Of a DNA stretch of 64,000 nt, positions 8,352-15,922 are shown in pieces. A program made the position numbers and the translations under genes. The stretch is from WHSW01 sp963846565 (lineage in GTDB: Bacteria; Actinomycetota; Thermoleophilia; Solirubrobacterales; 70-9): the NCBI GenBank assembly GCA_963846565.1, contig CAWJWL010000005.1, positions 682,001 through 746,000 of the forward strand. Reading direction: 5' to 3'. The notes beneath the pieces were generated by a model, which saw nothing but the letters and a program-made list of their open reading frames with translations, was not told where the DNA came from and did no database searches. Within the stretch, counting starts at the first letter, position 1; each line of letters begins with the position of its first letter.

Positions 8352-9806
8352 CTAGGGGCAGCCGGTGAGTCGGTCGCCCGCGTCGCCAACGCACGTGTCG
8401 ACCCCGGGGCCACCGGCGGCGGTGTCGTTACCGCCGACGCCGTCGGTGACATCGAGCGAGTCGGCACCGGCGAAGCCGCGTAGGAGGTTGGCGGACGGCG
8501 AGCCCGCGAGCGTGTCGGCGAAGGGGGACCCGTCGATTCGCTCGAGCGCCAGCAGCACGTCGAAGCCGTCGCCCGTGGCGAACTCGGTGGTCAGCGACGC
8601 TTCAACGCCGCGGCGCGCGAGGCCATAGTCGATGGTGTCGCCGCCGGGGCCACCGTCGATGACCTCGTGGCCGAGGCCGCCGATGACCCGGTCGGCGCCA
8701 CCTCCGGCGAAGACGAAGTCAGAGCCGCGGCCGGCGTCGATCGTGTCGTTGCCGCCGAGGCCGCAGAGGATGTCCGCGCCTGGTGTGCCGGTGATCACAT
8801 CGGCCCCGGCCGTCGCGCCTTCGTTCGTGCATTCCGGCTTGGGCTGCCAGCTCGGGTTCGATTCGGGGCCCACGGTGTTGGTGAGAAGGCGCGGCGCGGA
8901 GTCCAAGCCGGACGAGCGGGCAATCGCAACGTCACCCGAGCCGGCAGGCGGGGCGCTCTCGAGCAGGATCCAGCGGCCGTCCGGCGACCACGAGGAGTGC
9001 GTCTGGGCCCCGGGGAAGCGGCCGTCCGCGGTGTTGGCGAGCGGAATGCTGATCCCGCTCGCGACGGTCACCAGGTAGACGTCCCCGTAGTAGTTGTAGG
9101 ACAGAGCGGTGCCGTCGGGCGACCATGCCGGGAGCGCCTCCGCCGGGTCGCAGATCCCGTTCGCGGTCGCACACGAGTGCGGGAGAGCTTGCTTATCCGC
9201 GCCGGTCGGCGTCATCGTCCAGATGAACCCGGCGTGGATGAAGGCGATCCGCCCACCGGGGGATCCGGGCGTCGGGACGGACCAGGCTGGATGCAGGCTC
9301 GGAGCGTCGGGGTCGAACTCGGGGGAGTCGCCCGGCATCTCGACCGAGATCATGCGCTGGTCGCTGCCGTCGGCGTTCATCACCCAGATATCGCCGAGCC
9401 GTTCGAAAACGAGCTGGGTCCCGTCCGGAGACCAGGCCGGATGCGAATCCGGAGGGGTGTTGTGGGTCAGCTGCTGCGGAGTGCCCGTGCCGTCGGCCCT
9501 GGTGACGAAGATCTCCGGATCCGTGTTTCGGCGCACGAATGCGAGGCGCGTACCGTCCGGCGAGTAGGCGGGGGCTCCGTCGGTCCAGCCATCGTTGCGA
9601 ACCGTCGTCTCGGTCGCCGCGGGCGTCGGCGACTTGCTCCAGATCCTGGGCCCACGCTCGAACGCGATCTTGCCGTTGGTGGCCCCCGGCGCCTCGGTGG
9701 TGCCAACTCCCGCAGCCAAGGCGCTCAGCACAAGGGCCGCCGCCACCGCGAGTCGCACCACAGGTCTCCTACCACGTGTCGGTCCGACGATCACGTCCCC
9801 AGCCAT
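8352..9806 (-). CDS. Secreted TolB-like beta-propeller with C-terminal RTX calcium-binding repeats
   Basis: A 484-residue exported protein. The N terminus has basic residues then a hydrophobic core (VVRLAVAAALVLSALAAG), a clear signal peptide. From about residue 45 there are WD40/PD40 propeller repeats of the TolB type: PAYSPDGTRLAFVRR, PAWSPDGTQLVFERL, PAWSPDGTALSYNYY and SSWSPDGRWILLES. The last third holds hemolysin-type glycine/aspartate nonapeptides such as GTPGADILCGLGGNDTIDAG and GGGADRVIGGLGHEVIDGG, which bind calcium outside the cell. An open frame continues upstream to 10493, but that is antisense to the duplicated fragments, and the ATG at 9806 is where the signal peptide starts. 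The stop is 2 bases from the convergent PNPOx gene stop. Likely a cell-surface or secreted scaffold protein; partner unknown. Confidence 0.85.
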   Translation of the reverse strand: MAGDVIVGPTRGRRPVVRLAVAAALVLSALAAGVGTTEAPGATNGKIAFERGPRIWSKSPTPAATETTVRNDGWTDGAPAYSPDGTRLAFVRRNTDPEIFVTRADGTGTPQQLTHNTPPDSHPAWSPDGTQLVFERLGDIWVMNADGSDQRMISVEMPGDSPEFDPDAPSLHPAWSVPTPGSPGGRIAFIHAGFIWTMTPTGADKQALPHSCATANGICDPAEALPAWSPDGTALSYNYYGDVYLVTVASGISIPLANTADGRFPGAQTHSSWSPDGRWILLESAPPAGSGDVAIARSSGLDSAPRLLTNTVGPESNPSWQPKPECTNEGATAGADVITGTPGADILCGLGGNDTIDAGRGSDFVFAGGGADRVIGGLGHEVIDGGPGGDTIDYGLARRGVEASLTTEFATGDGFDVLLALERIDGSPFADTLAGSPSANLLRGFAGADSLDVTDGVGGNDTAAGGPGVDTCVGDAGDRLTGCP

Positions 9807-9930
9807 GGCGTTCAAGCATCCTCCTCGAAAGCGGACTCGCGCCCCCGCGTGCCCAAGTGGGCCGGATCGTAGTGGGAGGGAGGGTCGGACGGTCGGTAGC
9901 TGGCGCGAGCTGCGGGCCGTCGAGGGGTGC

Positions 9931-10167
9931 CAGCGAGCTCGACCCGCGAGCGCTTGCCGACGCCACGCCGGTCGTCCTCGGAGTACTGGAGCTGCCGCAG
10001 CTCCGTCGTCGGGGCGAGCTCTTTGTAGTGGCGGTAGCCGATCCCCGCGGCGGCAAGCATCGCTTGTAGGCGTTGCGAGTTCGCCCACGCGTAATCGGGC
10101 CCGCGAACGCCGCGGCGCTGGCGGACATCGGCGATCAGACCGACGCCGGCGCTGTCGAGAGCCTCGA
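9931..10167 (-). pseudogene. Truncated copy of the DUF488 gene (both ends missing)
   Basis: These 237 bases match 11463-11699, an internal part of the intact DUF488 gene, without any difference that I can see. Both the 5' end (first ~16 codons) and the 3' end are absent. The right edge joins directly to a PNPOx-gene fragment through a shared CGA trinucleotide at 10165-10167. The left edge ends in unrelated sequence at 9930. The frame is open but has no start codon of its own, so it is a remnant and not a working gene. Confidence 0.85.
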
Positions 10168-10517
10168 TGTGGTTCACCGTCCGCGACGGCGAGATCTGGG
10201 TCTGGACGTACGCGAAGTCGCAGAAGGTGAGGAACCTCGAGCGTGATCCGCGGGCGACGCTCCTGGTCGAGACCGGCACCGAGTACGTCGAGCTCCGCGG
10301 AGTCCAGATCGAGGCGGAGGCCGAGCTGATCCGGGATCCGGAGACCGTCTTCGGCTTCGGCAAGGAGCTCACCGTCCGCTACGCGGAGGGCATCGACTCG
10401 ATCGAGGGCGACGCCGCCGCGGCCCTCCAGGCCCAGGCTGCAAAACGCGTAGCGATCCGGTTCAGGCCGGTCCGCGTCGCGAGCTGGGACCACCGCAAGC
10501 TCGGCGGGACGTACTAG
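10165..10517 (+). pseudogene. 5'-truncated copy of the PNPOx-family gene
   Basis: This 353-bp segment matches 7997-8349, the C-terminal 116 codons of the PNPOx-like gene, and ends at the same TAG stop. It lacks the first 38 codons, including part of the flavin-binding sheet. It begins with the ATG inside MWFTVRDGEIW, so a shortened product could be made, but there is no visible ribosome site. Differences from the parent are confined to the first ~180 bp (about a dozen, mostly silent or conservative); the rest is identical. Sequence homology between the two copies stops within about five bases after the stop codon. Confidence 0.8.
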
Positions 10518-10544
10518 CGATAGCGCGCAGAGCTGTCGCTCCGA

Positions 10545-11177
10545 TCACTCGCCTTCGGCGGGCGCGCCGGCGTCTGAGCCACCTTGCTGCGGCGCGACGG
10601 CCAGGCTGGAGGGCACAACATTGCTCGGCACCGTGTAGCCCGTTGCATAGACCTCGGCCTCGAGGCCCGCGCCGTGATAGTCCAGTGCCGACAGCGCGCC
10701 GTTCGCCGGGATCGCGACCCCAGGGTCGAACTCGACCGTCTCTGGGCCGAGCTCCGATGGGGTGACATCCCAGATCGGTGAGCCGCCGCAGCCGGCGGTG
10801 GCGTAGATCGGGATGAACTCATCGCCATCGAGCGTCCCCGCCGGGGCGGAGAAGACATTGACGGTCACCTGCCGCAACACGATCGCCTTGCCCGCCGGCG
10901 GCGTGGAGATGGTGGTGCAGCCGGAGTCGATGGTTCCTGAGTCGCGCCAGAAGTCCCGCACCGCAGCATCCTGCGTGTAACCATCGATGGTCAGGCGCCC
11001 CGCGCCGTCGCTGACGCGCAGGCCGCCACTGGGGTCGACGCGCGCGACCCTGGAGGCGTTGTCCGGGTCGGCGATGTTGACGAGTGTCCCCGTTGCGGCG
11101 AGCGCCGTCCCACCGAGGGCCACGAACAGCGCGATGCCTCCGAGTAGCGTGCCGTTGCTCGGCCGTGTGATCCCCAT
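10545..11177 (-). CDS. Secreted protein of unknown function with actinobacterial-type leader
   Basis: A 210-residue exported protein. The leader reads MGITRPSNGTLLGGIALF followed by VALGGTALA, a signal or anchor sequence of a kind that recurs in secreted proteins of Solirubrobacterales. The mature part has a Cys pair (SGCTTI and TAGCGGSP) that could form a disulfide, and beta-rich sequence (VLRQVTVNVFSAPAG, ALDYHGAGLEAEVYATGY). The C terminus is low-complexity (QQGGSDAGAPAEGE). No enzyme motif is visible. GAAAGGAAC about 7 bases before the ATG serves as ribosome site. It sits between the duplication remnants and the intact DUF488 gene. Confidence 0.7.
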   Translation of the reverse strand: MGITRPSNGTLLGGIALFVALGGTALAATGTLVNIADPDNASRVARVDPSGGLRVSDGAGRLTIDGYTQDAAVRDFWRDSGTIDSGCTTISTPPAGKAIVLRQVTVNVFSAPAGTLDGDEFIPIYATAGCGGSPIWDVTPSELGPETVEFDPGVAIPANGALSALDYHGAGLEAEVYATGYTVPSNVVPSSLAVAPQQGGSDAGAPAEGE

Positions 11178-11268
11178 CCCTGTTCCTTTCGAGAGCCGCC
11201 GCCCAGGCCGCCCCCCACTGATTGGCGTGGATGCATGATCCCAGATCGCCGGCGGGGTCGCAACACCG

Positions 11269-11748
11269 CTACGGCCTGAGGTGGAGAACCTCGGCGCCGT
11301 AGTCGGCCGCGAGGCGCTCGGCGATCAGCGAGCGGTGACACGCCTCGGGGTCGCGCTCGACGCAGAGCAATGCGACGAGCTCGCCCTTCGGCATACCGTC
11401 GACGAACTCGTCGAGGTCGACGCGGCCCAGGATCTCATCGAGGTAACCGGTCGTGTAGGCCGCAGCGAGCTCGACCCGCGAGCGCTTGCCGACGCCACGC
11501 CGGTCGTCCTCGGAGTACTGGAGCTGCCGCAGCTCCGTCGTCGGGGCGAGCTCTTTGTAGTGGCGGTAGCCGATCCCCGCGGCGGCAAGCATCGCTTGTA
11601 GGCGTTGCGAGTTCGCCCACGCGTAATCGGGCCCGCGAACGCCGCGGCGCTGGCGGACATCGGCGATCAGACCGACGCCGGCGCTGTCGAGAGCCTCGAG
11701 AAACCGCTCTGCGTCGAAGCCGTAGACACCGATCGTCGCCACTCGCAT
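11269..11748 (-). CDS. DUF488 family protein
   Basis: An intact 159-residue DUF488 protein. Diagnostic stretches are TIGVYGFDAERFLEAL at the start, LIADVRQRRGVRGPDYA, GIGYRHYKELAPT and the C-terminal VALLCVERDPEACHRS. The CVE-x4-CHR end is the conserved Cys/His region of the family and suggests metal or substrate binding; the biochemical role of DUF488 is not established. An internal 237-bp part of this gene has been copied to 9931-10167. The upstream neighbour at 11768 is on the same strand 19 bases away. Confidence 0.85.
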   Translation of the reverse strand: MRVATIGVYGFDAERFLEALDSAGVGLIADVRQRRGVRGPDYAWANSQRLQAMLAAAGIGYRHYKELAPTTELRQLQYSEDDRRGVGKRSRVELAAAYTTGYLDEILGRVDLDEFVDGMPKGELVALLCVERDPEACHRSLIAERLAADYGAEVLHLRP

Positions 11749-11767
11749 CCGGCGAGCGTAACTGGGG

Positions 11768-12322
11768 CTAGAACGGCGTCGTCGGGATCCCGGTGGTGGT
11801 CGAGACGAGCTTGCCCTTGCGGTCGAGGGCCTTGATCTTGGTCACCACCTGGGACGTCGCGGCGAAGGAGTCGGGGACGATGGCTCCGGCGGCGAAGAAC
11901 CGCGCCCGGAACCCCCACTCCGGCGGCGCCGGCGTCGGGGTCAGTTTCTGCATCGGCAGCCCGGCGAAGAAGATCTTCACTATCTTCACGCGCGTCCCGG
12001 CCACGCCACCGACGAGGGCGGCGGTGCTCGGCAGGCCGAGCGGGCGGTAGCCGAGCGCGGTGACGCCTCGCTTCGCCGGGACCCCCGCGAATTGCGGCGA
12101 GTAGGTCTGAAAGAGGATTGACTCGGCGTTGTAGATGTCGAGGAAGATCCTGTCCGGGCGGACCGCGCTCGCCTGCCAGGTGACCGGCGGCGCTGCGAAG
12201 GCGCCACTGGCGAGCGGTACGAACTCCGGCCCCTGCGCACGGGCGCCGGGCGCTGCGGCCGTGAGTACCACGGCGGCGATCAGCAGAGCCGGCCCGATGG
12301 TTCTCCTGCCTCGACGGCTCAT
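11768..12322 (-). CDS. Exported protein of unknown function
   Basis: A 184-residue protein with a good signal peptide: RRGRR, a hydrophobic core (IGPALLIAAVVLTAAA) and a probable signal peptidase site after GARAQ (about residue 30). The mature part is rich in short apolar beta-like stretches (RIFLDIYNAESILFQTY, VKIVKIFFAGLPMQKL) and has no Cys. No family is recognised. The gene diverges from the rhamnose operon: its start is 41 bases from the rmlA start, so the two promoters must share or overlap this short region, where I see no obvious sigma-70 boxes. Confidence 0.65.
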   Translation of the reverse strand: MSRRGRRTIGPALLIAAVVLTAAAPGARAQGPEFVPLASGAFAAPPVTWQASAVRPDRIFLDIYNAESILFQTYSPQFAGVPAKRGVTALGYRPLGLPSTAALVGGVAGTRVKIVKIFFAGLPMQKLTPTPAPPEWGFRARFFAAGAIVPDSFAATSQVVTKIKALDRKGKLVSTTTGIPTTPF

Positions 12323-12363
12323 GTCAGGCCAAGCCTAGCCCCCGTCGCTAGCCTCCGGGGCCG

Positions 12364-13437
12364 ATGAAGCCGCTCAAGGGTCTGATTCTCTCGGGGGGCG
12401 CCGGGACCCGGCTGCGACCGATTACGCATACGTCGGCGAAGCAGCTCGTCCCGGTCGCCAACAAACCCGTTCTCTATTACGGGATCGAGGCGCTGGTCGA
12501 GGCCGGGATCACCGACATCGGGATCGTGATCGCGCCGCAGACCGGCGACGAGATCCGCAAGGCGGTCGGAGACGGCTCCGCGCTCGGCGCCAACGTCACC
12601 TACGTCCCCCAGGCGGAACCGCTCGGTCTCGCCCACGCCGTGCTCACCGCGGAGGAGTTCCTCGGCGGCTCGTCCTTCGTCATGTACCTCGGCGACAACC
12701 TCCTCCGCGACGGGATCACCGATCTGGTCGCAGCCTTCCGTGAGCACGAGCCCGAGGCGCTGATCCTGCTGACCAAGGTCGCGGACCCGTGGCACTACGG
12801 CGTCGCCGAGCTCAACGGCGGCTCCGTCGTCCACCTGGTCGAGAAGCCGACCGAGCCACCGAGCGACATGGCGCTCGTTGGCGTCTACATGTTCACCCCG
12901 GCGATCCATGACGCGGCTCGGGCGATCGAACCCTCGGGTCGCGGCGAGCTCGAGATCACCGACGCGATCCAGCGTCTGATCGACAACGGGAACAAGGTCG
13001 AGAGCCACACCGTCGGCGGGTGGTGGAAGGACACGGGACAGCTTGCCGACATGCTCGAGGCGAACCGCCTCGTGCTCGAGGACCTCGACGGGAACGTCGA
13101 GTGCGAGCTGGTCGAGAGCCGGGTCGAGGGGCGAGTCGCGATCGCCGCCGACGCGATCGTCGAGCGCTCGGTCGTCCGCGGCCCCGTGGTGATCGGGCCG
13201 GGCGCAAGGATCACTGATTCCTACGTCGGGCCGTACACATCGATCGGCGCCGGGTGCGAGATCACCGGCTCCGAGGTCGAGCACTCGATCCTGCTGGCGG
13301 GCGCTGTTCTGCGTGACCTCGATACGCGGGTCGAGGCGAGCCTGCTCGGCCGCAACGTGAGGTTGCTGCGCGACGAGGGGCTGCCGAAGGCGCTGCGGAT
13401 GATCGTCGGCGACAACTCGGAGATCCGAGTCCCGTGA
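12364..13437 (+). CDS. rmlA: Glucose-1-phosphate thymidylyltransferase, long form (RmlA)
   Basis: A 357-residue nucleotidyltransferase that makes dTDP-glucose from dTTP and glucose-1-phosphate, the first step of dTDP-L-rhamnose synthesis. The nucleotide-binding signature LILSGGAGTRLRPIT is at residues 6-20, then KQLVPVANKPVLYYGIEAL, and the metal site is at MYLGDNLL. Residues after ~240 form a left-handed beta-helix of hexapeptide repeats (IAADAIVERSVVRGPVVIG). Its length and this C-terminal domain match the long form of RmlA (TIGR01208) and not the ~290-residue RfbA type. The four genes rmlA-D-B-C overlap one another, so they form one operon. Confidence 0.92.
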   Translation: MKPLKGLILSGGAGTRLRPITHTSAKQLVPVANKPVLYYGIEALVEAGITDIGIVIAPQTGDEIRKAVGDGSALGANVTYVPQAEPLGLAHAVLTAEEFLGGSSFVMYLGDNLLRDGITDLVAAFREHEPEALILLTKVADPWHYGVAELNGGSVVHLVEKPTEPPSDMALVGVYMFTPAIHDAARAIEPSGRGELEITDAIQRLIDNGNKVESHTVGGWWKDTGQLADMLEANRLVLEDLDGNVECELVESRVEGRVAIAADAIVERSVVRGPVVIGPGARITDSYVGPYTSIGAGCEITGSEVEHSILLAGAVLRDLDTRVEASLLGRNVRLLRDEGLPKALRMIVGDNSEIRVP

Positions 13438-14327
13438 GGGTGCTGGTCACCGGAGCCGGCGGGATGCTCGGCCGCGACCTGCTCGAGGCCGCCAGCGCGC
13501 GTGGACACGAGCCGATCGGCTTCTCGCGGGCCGAGCTCGACATCACCCGCTCGGCGGATGTCGAGAGCGCGATGGAGGAGTTGCGCCCGAAGGCGGTGAT
13601 CAACTGCGCCGCCTACACCAACGTCGACGGCGCCGAGACGGACGAACGCACGGCGATGCTCGTCAACGACTCCGCAGCCGCACTGGTCGCGGCCGCCGCG
13701 GCGTCGCAGGGCGCGAAGATCATCCATCCCTCGAGCGACTACGTCTTCGACGGGGAGAAGGGCGAGGCCTACGTGGAGTCCGACCTCACCCGCGCGATCT
13801 CGGCCTACGGTCGTTCGAAGCAGGCCGGCGAGACCTCGGTCGCGATCGCGAATCCGCAGCACTTCATCGTCCGCGCCTCGTGGCTGTTCGGCGTCAACGG
13901 ACCGAACTTCGTCGAGACCATGCTCCGCCTGGCCGGCGAGCAGTCGGAGGTGATCGTGGTCACCGACCAGGTCGGCTGCCCGACGTATACGCGGCACCTG
14001 GCTCAGGCCCTCGTCCTGCTCGCCGAGTCCGACGAATTCGGCATCCACCACATCGCGGCCGCCGGGCGCTGCTCCTGGTATGAGTTCGCGCAGGAGATCT
14101 TCGACCAGGAGGGGGTGGAGTGCAGGGTGATGGCGGCGAAGACCGAGATGCTCAACCGACCCGCTCCGCGTCCGGCGCTGTCCGCGCTCGAGAGCGAGCG
14201 GCGGGATCCGATCGCGCTCCCGCACTGGCGCCGCGGCCTCGCCGAGTACCTGGCTCAACGCCGCGCACGGGGCTTTGCCGACCCCGACGCCCCCGGACGC
14301 GAAGCGGAGGAGGTGTCGGGCCTGTGA
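13434..14327 (+). CDS. rmlD: dTDP-4-dehydrorhamnose reductase (RmlD)
   Basis: A 297-residue SDR-family reductase that catalyses the last step of dTDP-L-rhamnose synthesis with NAD(P)H. The Rossmann motif TGAGGMLGRDL is at the N terminus, followed by INCAAYTNVDGAE and the catalytic Tyr/Lys pair in SAYGRSKQAGE. HFIVRASWLFG and TDQVGCPTYT are also typical. The GTG start overlaps the rmlA stop (GTGA). The last 15 residues (DPDAPGREAEEVSGL) lie beyond the normal end of the enzyme and come from a degenerate copy of the dispersed palindromic element, which also supplies the GGAGG ribosome site for rmlB. Confidence 0.92.
   Translation: MRVLVTGAGGMLGRDLLEAASARGHEPIGFSRAELDITRSADVESAMEELRPKAVINCAAYTNVDGAETDERTAMLVNDSAAALVAAAAASQGAKIIHPSSDYVFDGEKGEAYVESDLTRAISAYGRSKQAGETSVAIANPQHFIVRASWLFGVNGPNFVETMLRLAGEQSEVIVVTDQVGCPTYTRHLAQALVLLAESDEFGIHHIAAAGRCSWYEFAQEIFDQEGVECRVMAAKTEMLNRPAPRPALSALESERRDPIALPHWRRGLAEYLAQRRARGFADPDAPGREAEEVSGL
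14280..14321 (+). repeat. Degenerate copy of the dispersed GGCGAAGCC palindromic element (copy A)
   Basis: Forward orientation, at the 3' end of rmlD. It keeps the layout GACCC..GCCCCCGGA, the GCGAAGC core and GGAGGAGG, but differs at several positions. In frame it encodes DPDAPGREAEEVSG, closely matching the peptide encoded by the copies in ileS and lhr. Confidence 0.6.
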
Positions 14328-15316
14328 GGTTGCTCGTCACCGGCGGCGCCGGGTTCATCGGGTCCGCCTACGTCCGACGCCGCCTCGACGCTCACCCCGA
14401 TGACGAGGTCCGGGTGATCGACAAGCTCACCTACGCGGGCCGGCGGGAGAATCTCGAGGGTCTCGAGCGCTGCGAGCTGATCGAGGCCGACATCGGCGAC
14501 CGCGACGCGGTCCGGGGCGCGATCGAGGGCTGCGAGGCCGTCGTCAACTTTGCCGCCGAGACGCACGTCGACCGCTCGATCGAGACGCCGGGAGAGTTCA
14601 TCCAGACCGACGTCCACGGCACCTACGTCCTCCTCGAGGCGGCGCGCGACGCCGGCATCCGCCACCTTCAGATCTCCACCGACGAGGTCTACGGGTCGGT
14701 CGAAGAGGGGTCGTTCACCGAGACGTCGCCGCTCGACCCCTCGTCGCCGTACTCCGCCTCGAAGGCCGGCGGCGACCTACTCGTCGGCGCCTTCCGCCAC
14801 ACCTACGGATCCGACGCGCTGATCGCCCGTGGCTCGAACAACTACGGCCCGCGCCAGTACCCGGAGAAGCTGATTCCGCTGTGCATCCTCAACGCATTGG
14901 CCGGCGACCCCCTGCCCGTGTACGGCGACGGGATGCAGGTCCGCAACTGGCTCTGGGTCGATGACTTCGCCAGCGCGATCGACACGGTGCTCGAGCGCGG
15001 CGACGCGGGGGAGGTCTACAACGTCGGCGGCCCGGACGAGATGGCGAACATCGACGTCGTCAAGCGGATCCTCGAGCTCACGGACCGCGATGAGTCGCTG
15101 ATCTCATACGTCACCGACCGCCCGGGCCACGACCGTCGCTACTCGCTCTCCGCGGAGAAGACGAAGGCGCTCGGCTGGGAGCCCGCGGTGGGGTTCGCCG
15201 AGGGGATCGAGCGCGTGGTCGACTGGTACCGCGCGAACGAGGAGTGGTGGGCGCCAATCCGCTCCGGCGAGTACCGCGACTACTACGCGAAGCAGTACGG
15301 CTCCACCCTTGCCTGA
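14324..15316 (+). CDS. rmlB: dTDP-glucose 4,6-dehydratase (RmlB)
   Basis: A 330-residue extended-SDR dehydratase that converts dTDP-glucose to dTDP-4-keto-6-deoxyglucose using bound NAD+. Motifs in order: VTGGAGFIGSAYV (NAD site, residues 5-17), FAAETHVDRSI, STDEVYGS with the catalytic Asp-Glu, YSASKAGGD with the catalytic Tyr/Lys, and RGSNNYGPRQYPEKLIPL. The GTG start at 14324 overlaps the rmlD stop (GTGA). The AGGAGG ribosome site about 9 bases upstream lies inside the degenerate repeat copy A. Confidence 0.93.
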   Translation: MRLLVTGGAGFIGSAYVRRRLDAHPDDEVRVIDKLTYAGRRENLEGLERCELIEADIGDRDAVRGAIEGCEAVVNFAAETHVDRSIETPGEFIQTDVHGTYVLLEAARDAGIRHLQISTDEVYGSVEEGSFTETSPLDPSSPYSASKAGGDLLVGAFRHTYGSDALIARGSNNYGPRQYPEKLIPLCILNALAGDPLPVYGDGMQVRNWLWVDDFASAIDTVLERGDAGEVYNVGGPDEMANIDVVKRILELTDRDESLISYVTDRPGHDRRYSLSAEKTKALGWEPAVGFAEGIERVVDWYRANEEWWAPIRSGEYRDYYAKQYGSTLA

Positions 15317-15857
15317 CGCTCTCCCAACCAAGCTCGACGGCGTCTTCCTGCTCGAGCCGACCGCGCACGGGGACGAGCGCGGGTTCCTGGTCGAGACCTT
15401 CCGCGCCGATGCGTGGCGGGAGGCGGGAGTCGATTGCGAGTTCGTCCAGGACAACCACTCGCGCTCGGCGAAAGGGATCCTCCGCGGCCTCCATTTTCAG
15501 ACCTCGCCCGGCCAGGCGAAGCTCGTCCGCTGCGCCCGCGGGCGGATCTGGGATGTCGCCGTCGACCTGCGCCGCGACTCGCCGACCTACCGCCAGTGGG
15601 AGGGCCACGAGCTCGACGACGAGCGCCACAGGCAGCTCTTCGTCCCAGCCGGATTCGCCCACGGCTTCTGCGTTCTGAGCGACGTCGCCGACGTCAACTA
15701 CAAGCTCTCGAGCCTCTACGACCCGGCGACCGAGGCCGGCATCGCCTGGGACGATCCGGACGTCGGCGTCGAATGGCCGATCACCGACCCGCAGACCTCC
15801 GAGCGCGATCGCACCGCCCCCCGGCTGGCCGACATCGCCGGCGAGTTGCCCTTCTAG
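15309..15857 (+). CDS. rmlC: dTDP-4-dehydrorhamnose 3,5-epimerase (RmlC)
   Basis: A 182-residue cupin-fold epimerase, third enzyme of the dTDP-L-rhamnose pathway. HGDERGFLVETFR, QDNHSRSAKGILRGLHFQ with the catalytic His, and FVPAGFAHGFCVLSD are diagnostic. A TTG start at 15309 overlaps the rmlB stop, giving an unbroken rmlADBC operon. All enzymes from glucose-1-phosphate to dTDP-L-rhamnose are therefore encoded here; no rhamnosyltransferase lies next to them. Confidence 0.92.
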   Translation: MPDALPTKLDGVFLLEPTAHGDERGFLVETFRADAWREAGVDCEFVQDNHSRSAKGILRGLHFQTSPGQAKLVRCARGRIWDVAVDLRRDSPTYRQWEGHELDDERHRQLFVPAGFAHGFCVLSDVADVNYKLSSLYDPATEAGIAWDDPDVGVEWPITDPQTSERDRTAPRLADIAGELPF

Positions 15858-15862
15858 ACGCG

Positions 15863-15882
15863 AGCCGCTCGACCGCGCGGCT
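15863..15882 (+). terminator. Possible hairpin terminator after rmlC
   Basis: AGCCGC and GCGGCT form a 6-bp stem with an 8-base loop directly after the rmlC stop. There is no T-run, so Rho-independent activity is doubtful. Confidence 0.35.
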
Positions 15883-15901
15883 TGATCCGCCCACCCAGGC
15901 A

Positions 15902-15922
15902 GCCGGCGGGCTATCCGCCGGC
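15902..15922 (-). terminator. Hairpin overlapping the stop of the convergent hydrolase gene
   Basis: GCCGGCGG, five bases (GCTAT), then CCGCCGGC form a perfect 8-bp stem whose loop contains the TAG stop of the minus-strand hydrolase. It sits between convergent operons and may act as a bidirectional terminator or transcription road-block. Confidence 0.4.

Noticed and set aside
8470..8500. GGCGAAGCC in the RTX region as another palindromic element copy
   Set aside because: Only the 9-base core matches; flanks are RTX-repeat coding sequence.
9807..10493. N-terminal extension of the TolB/RTX gene
   Set aside because: The extension is antisense to duplicated gene fragments, and a good signal peptide begins at the ATG at 9806.
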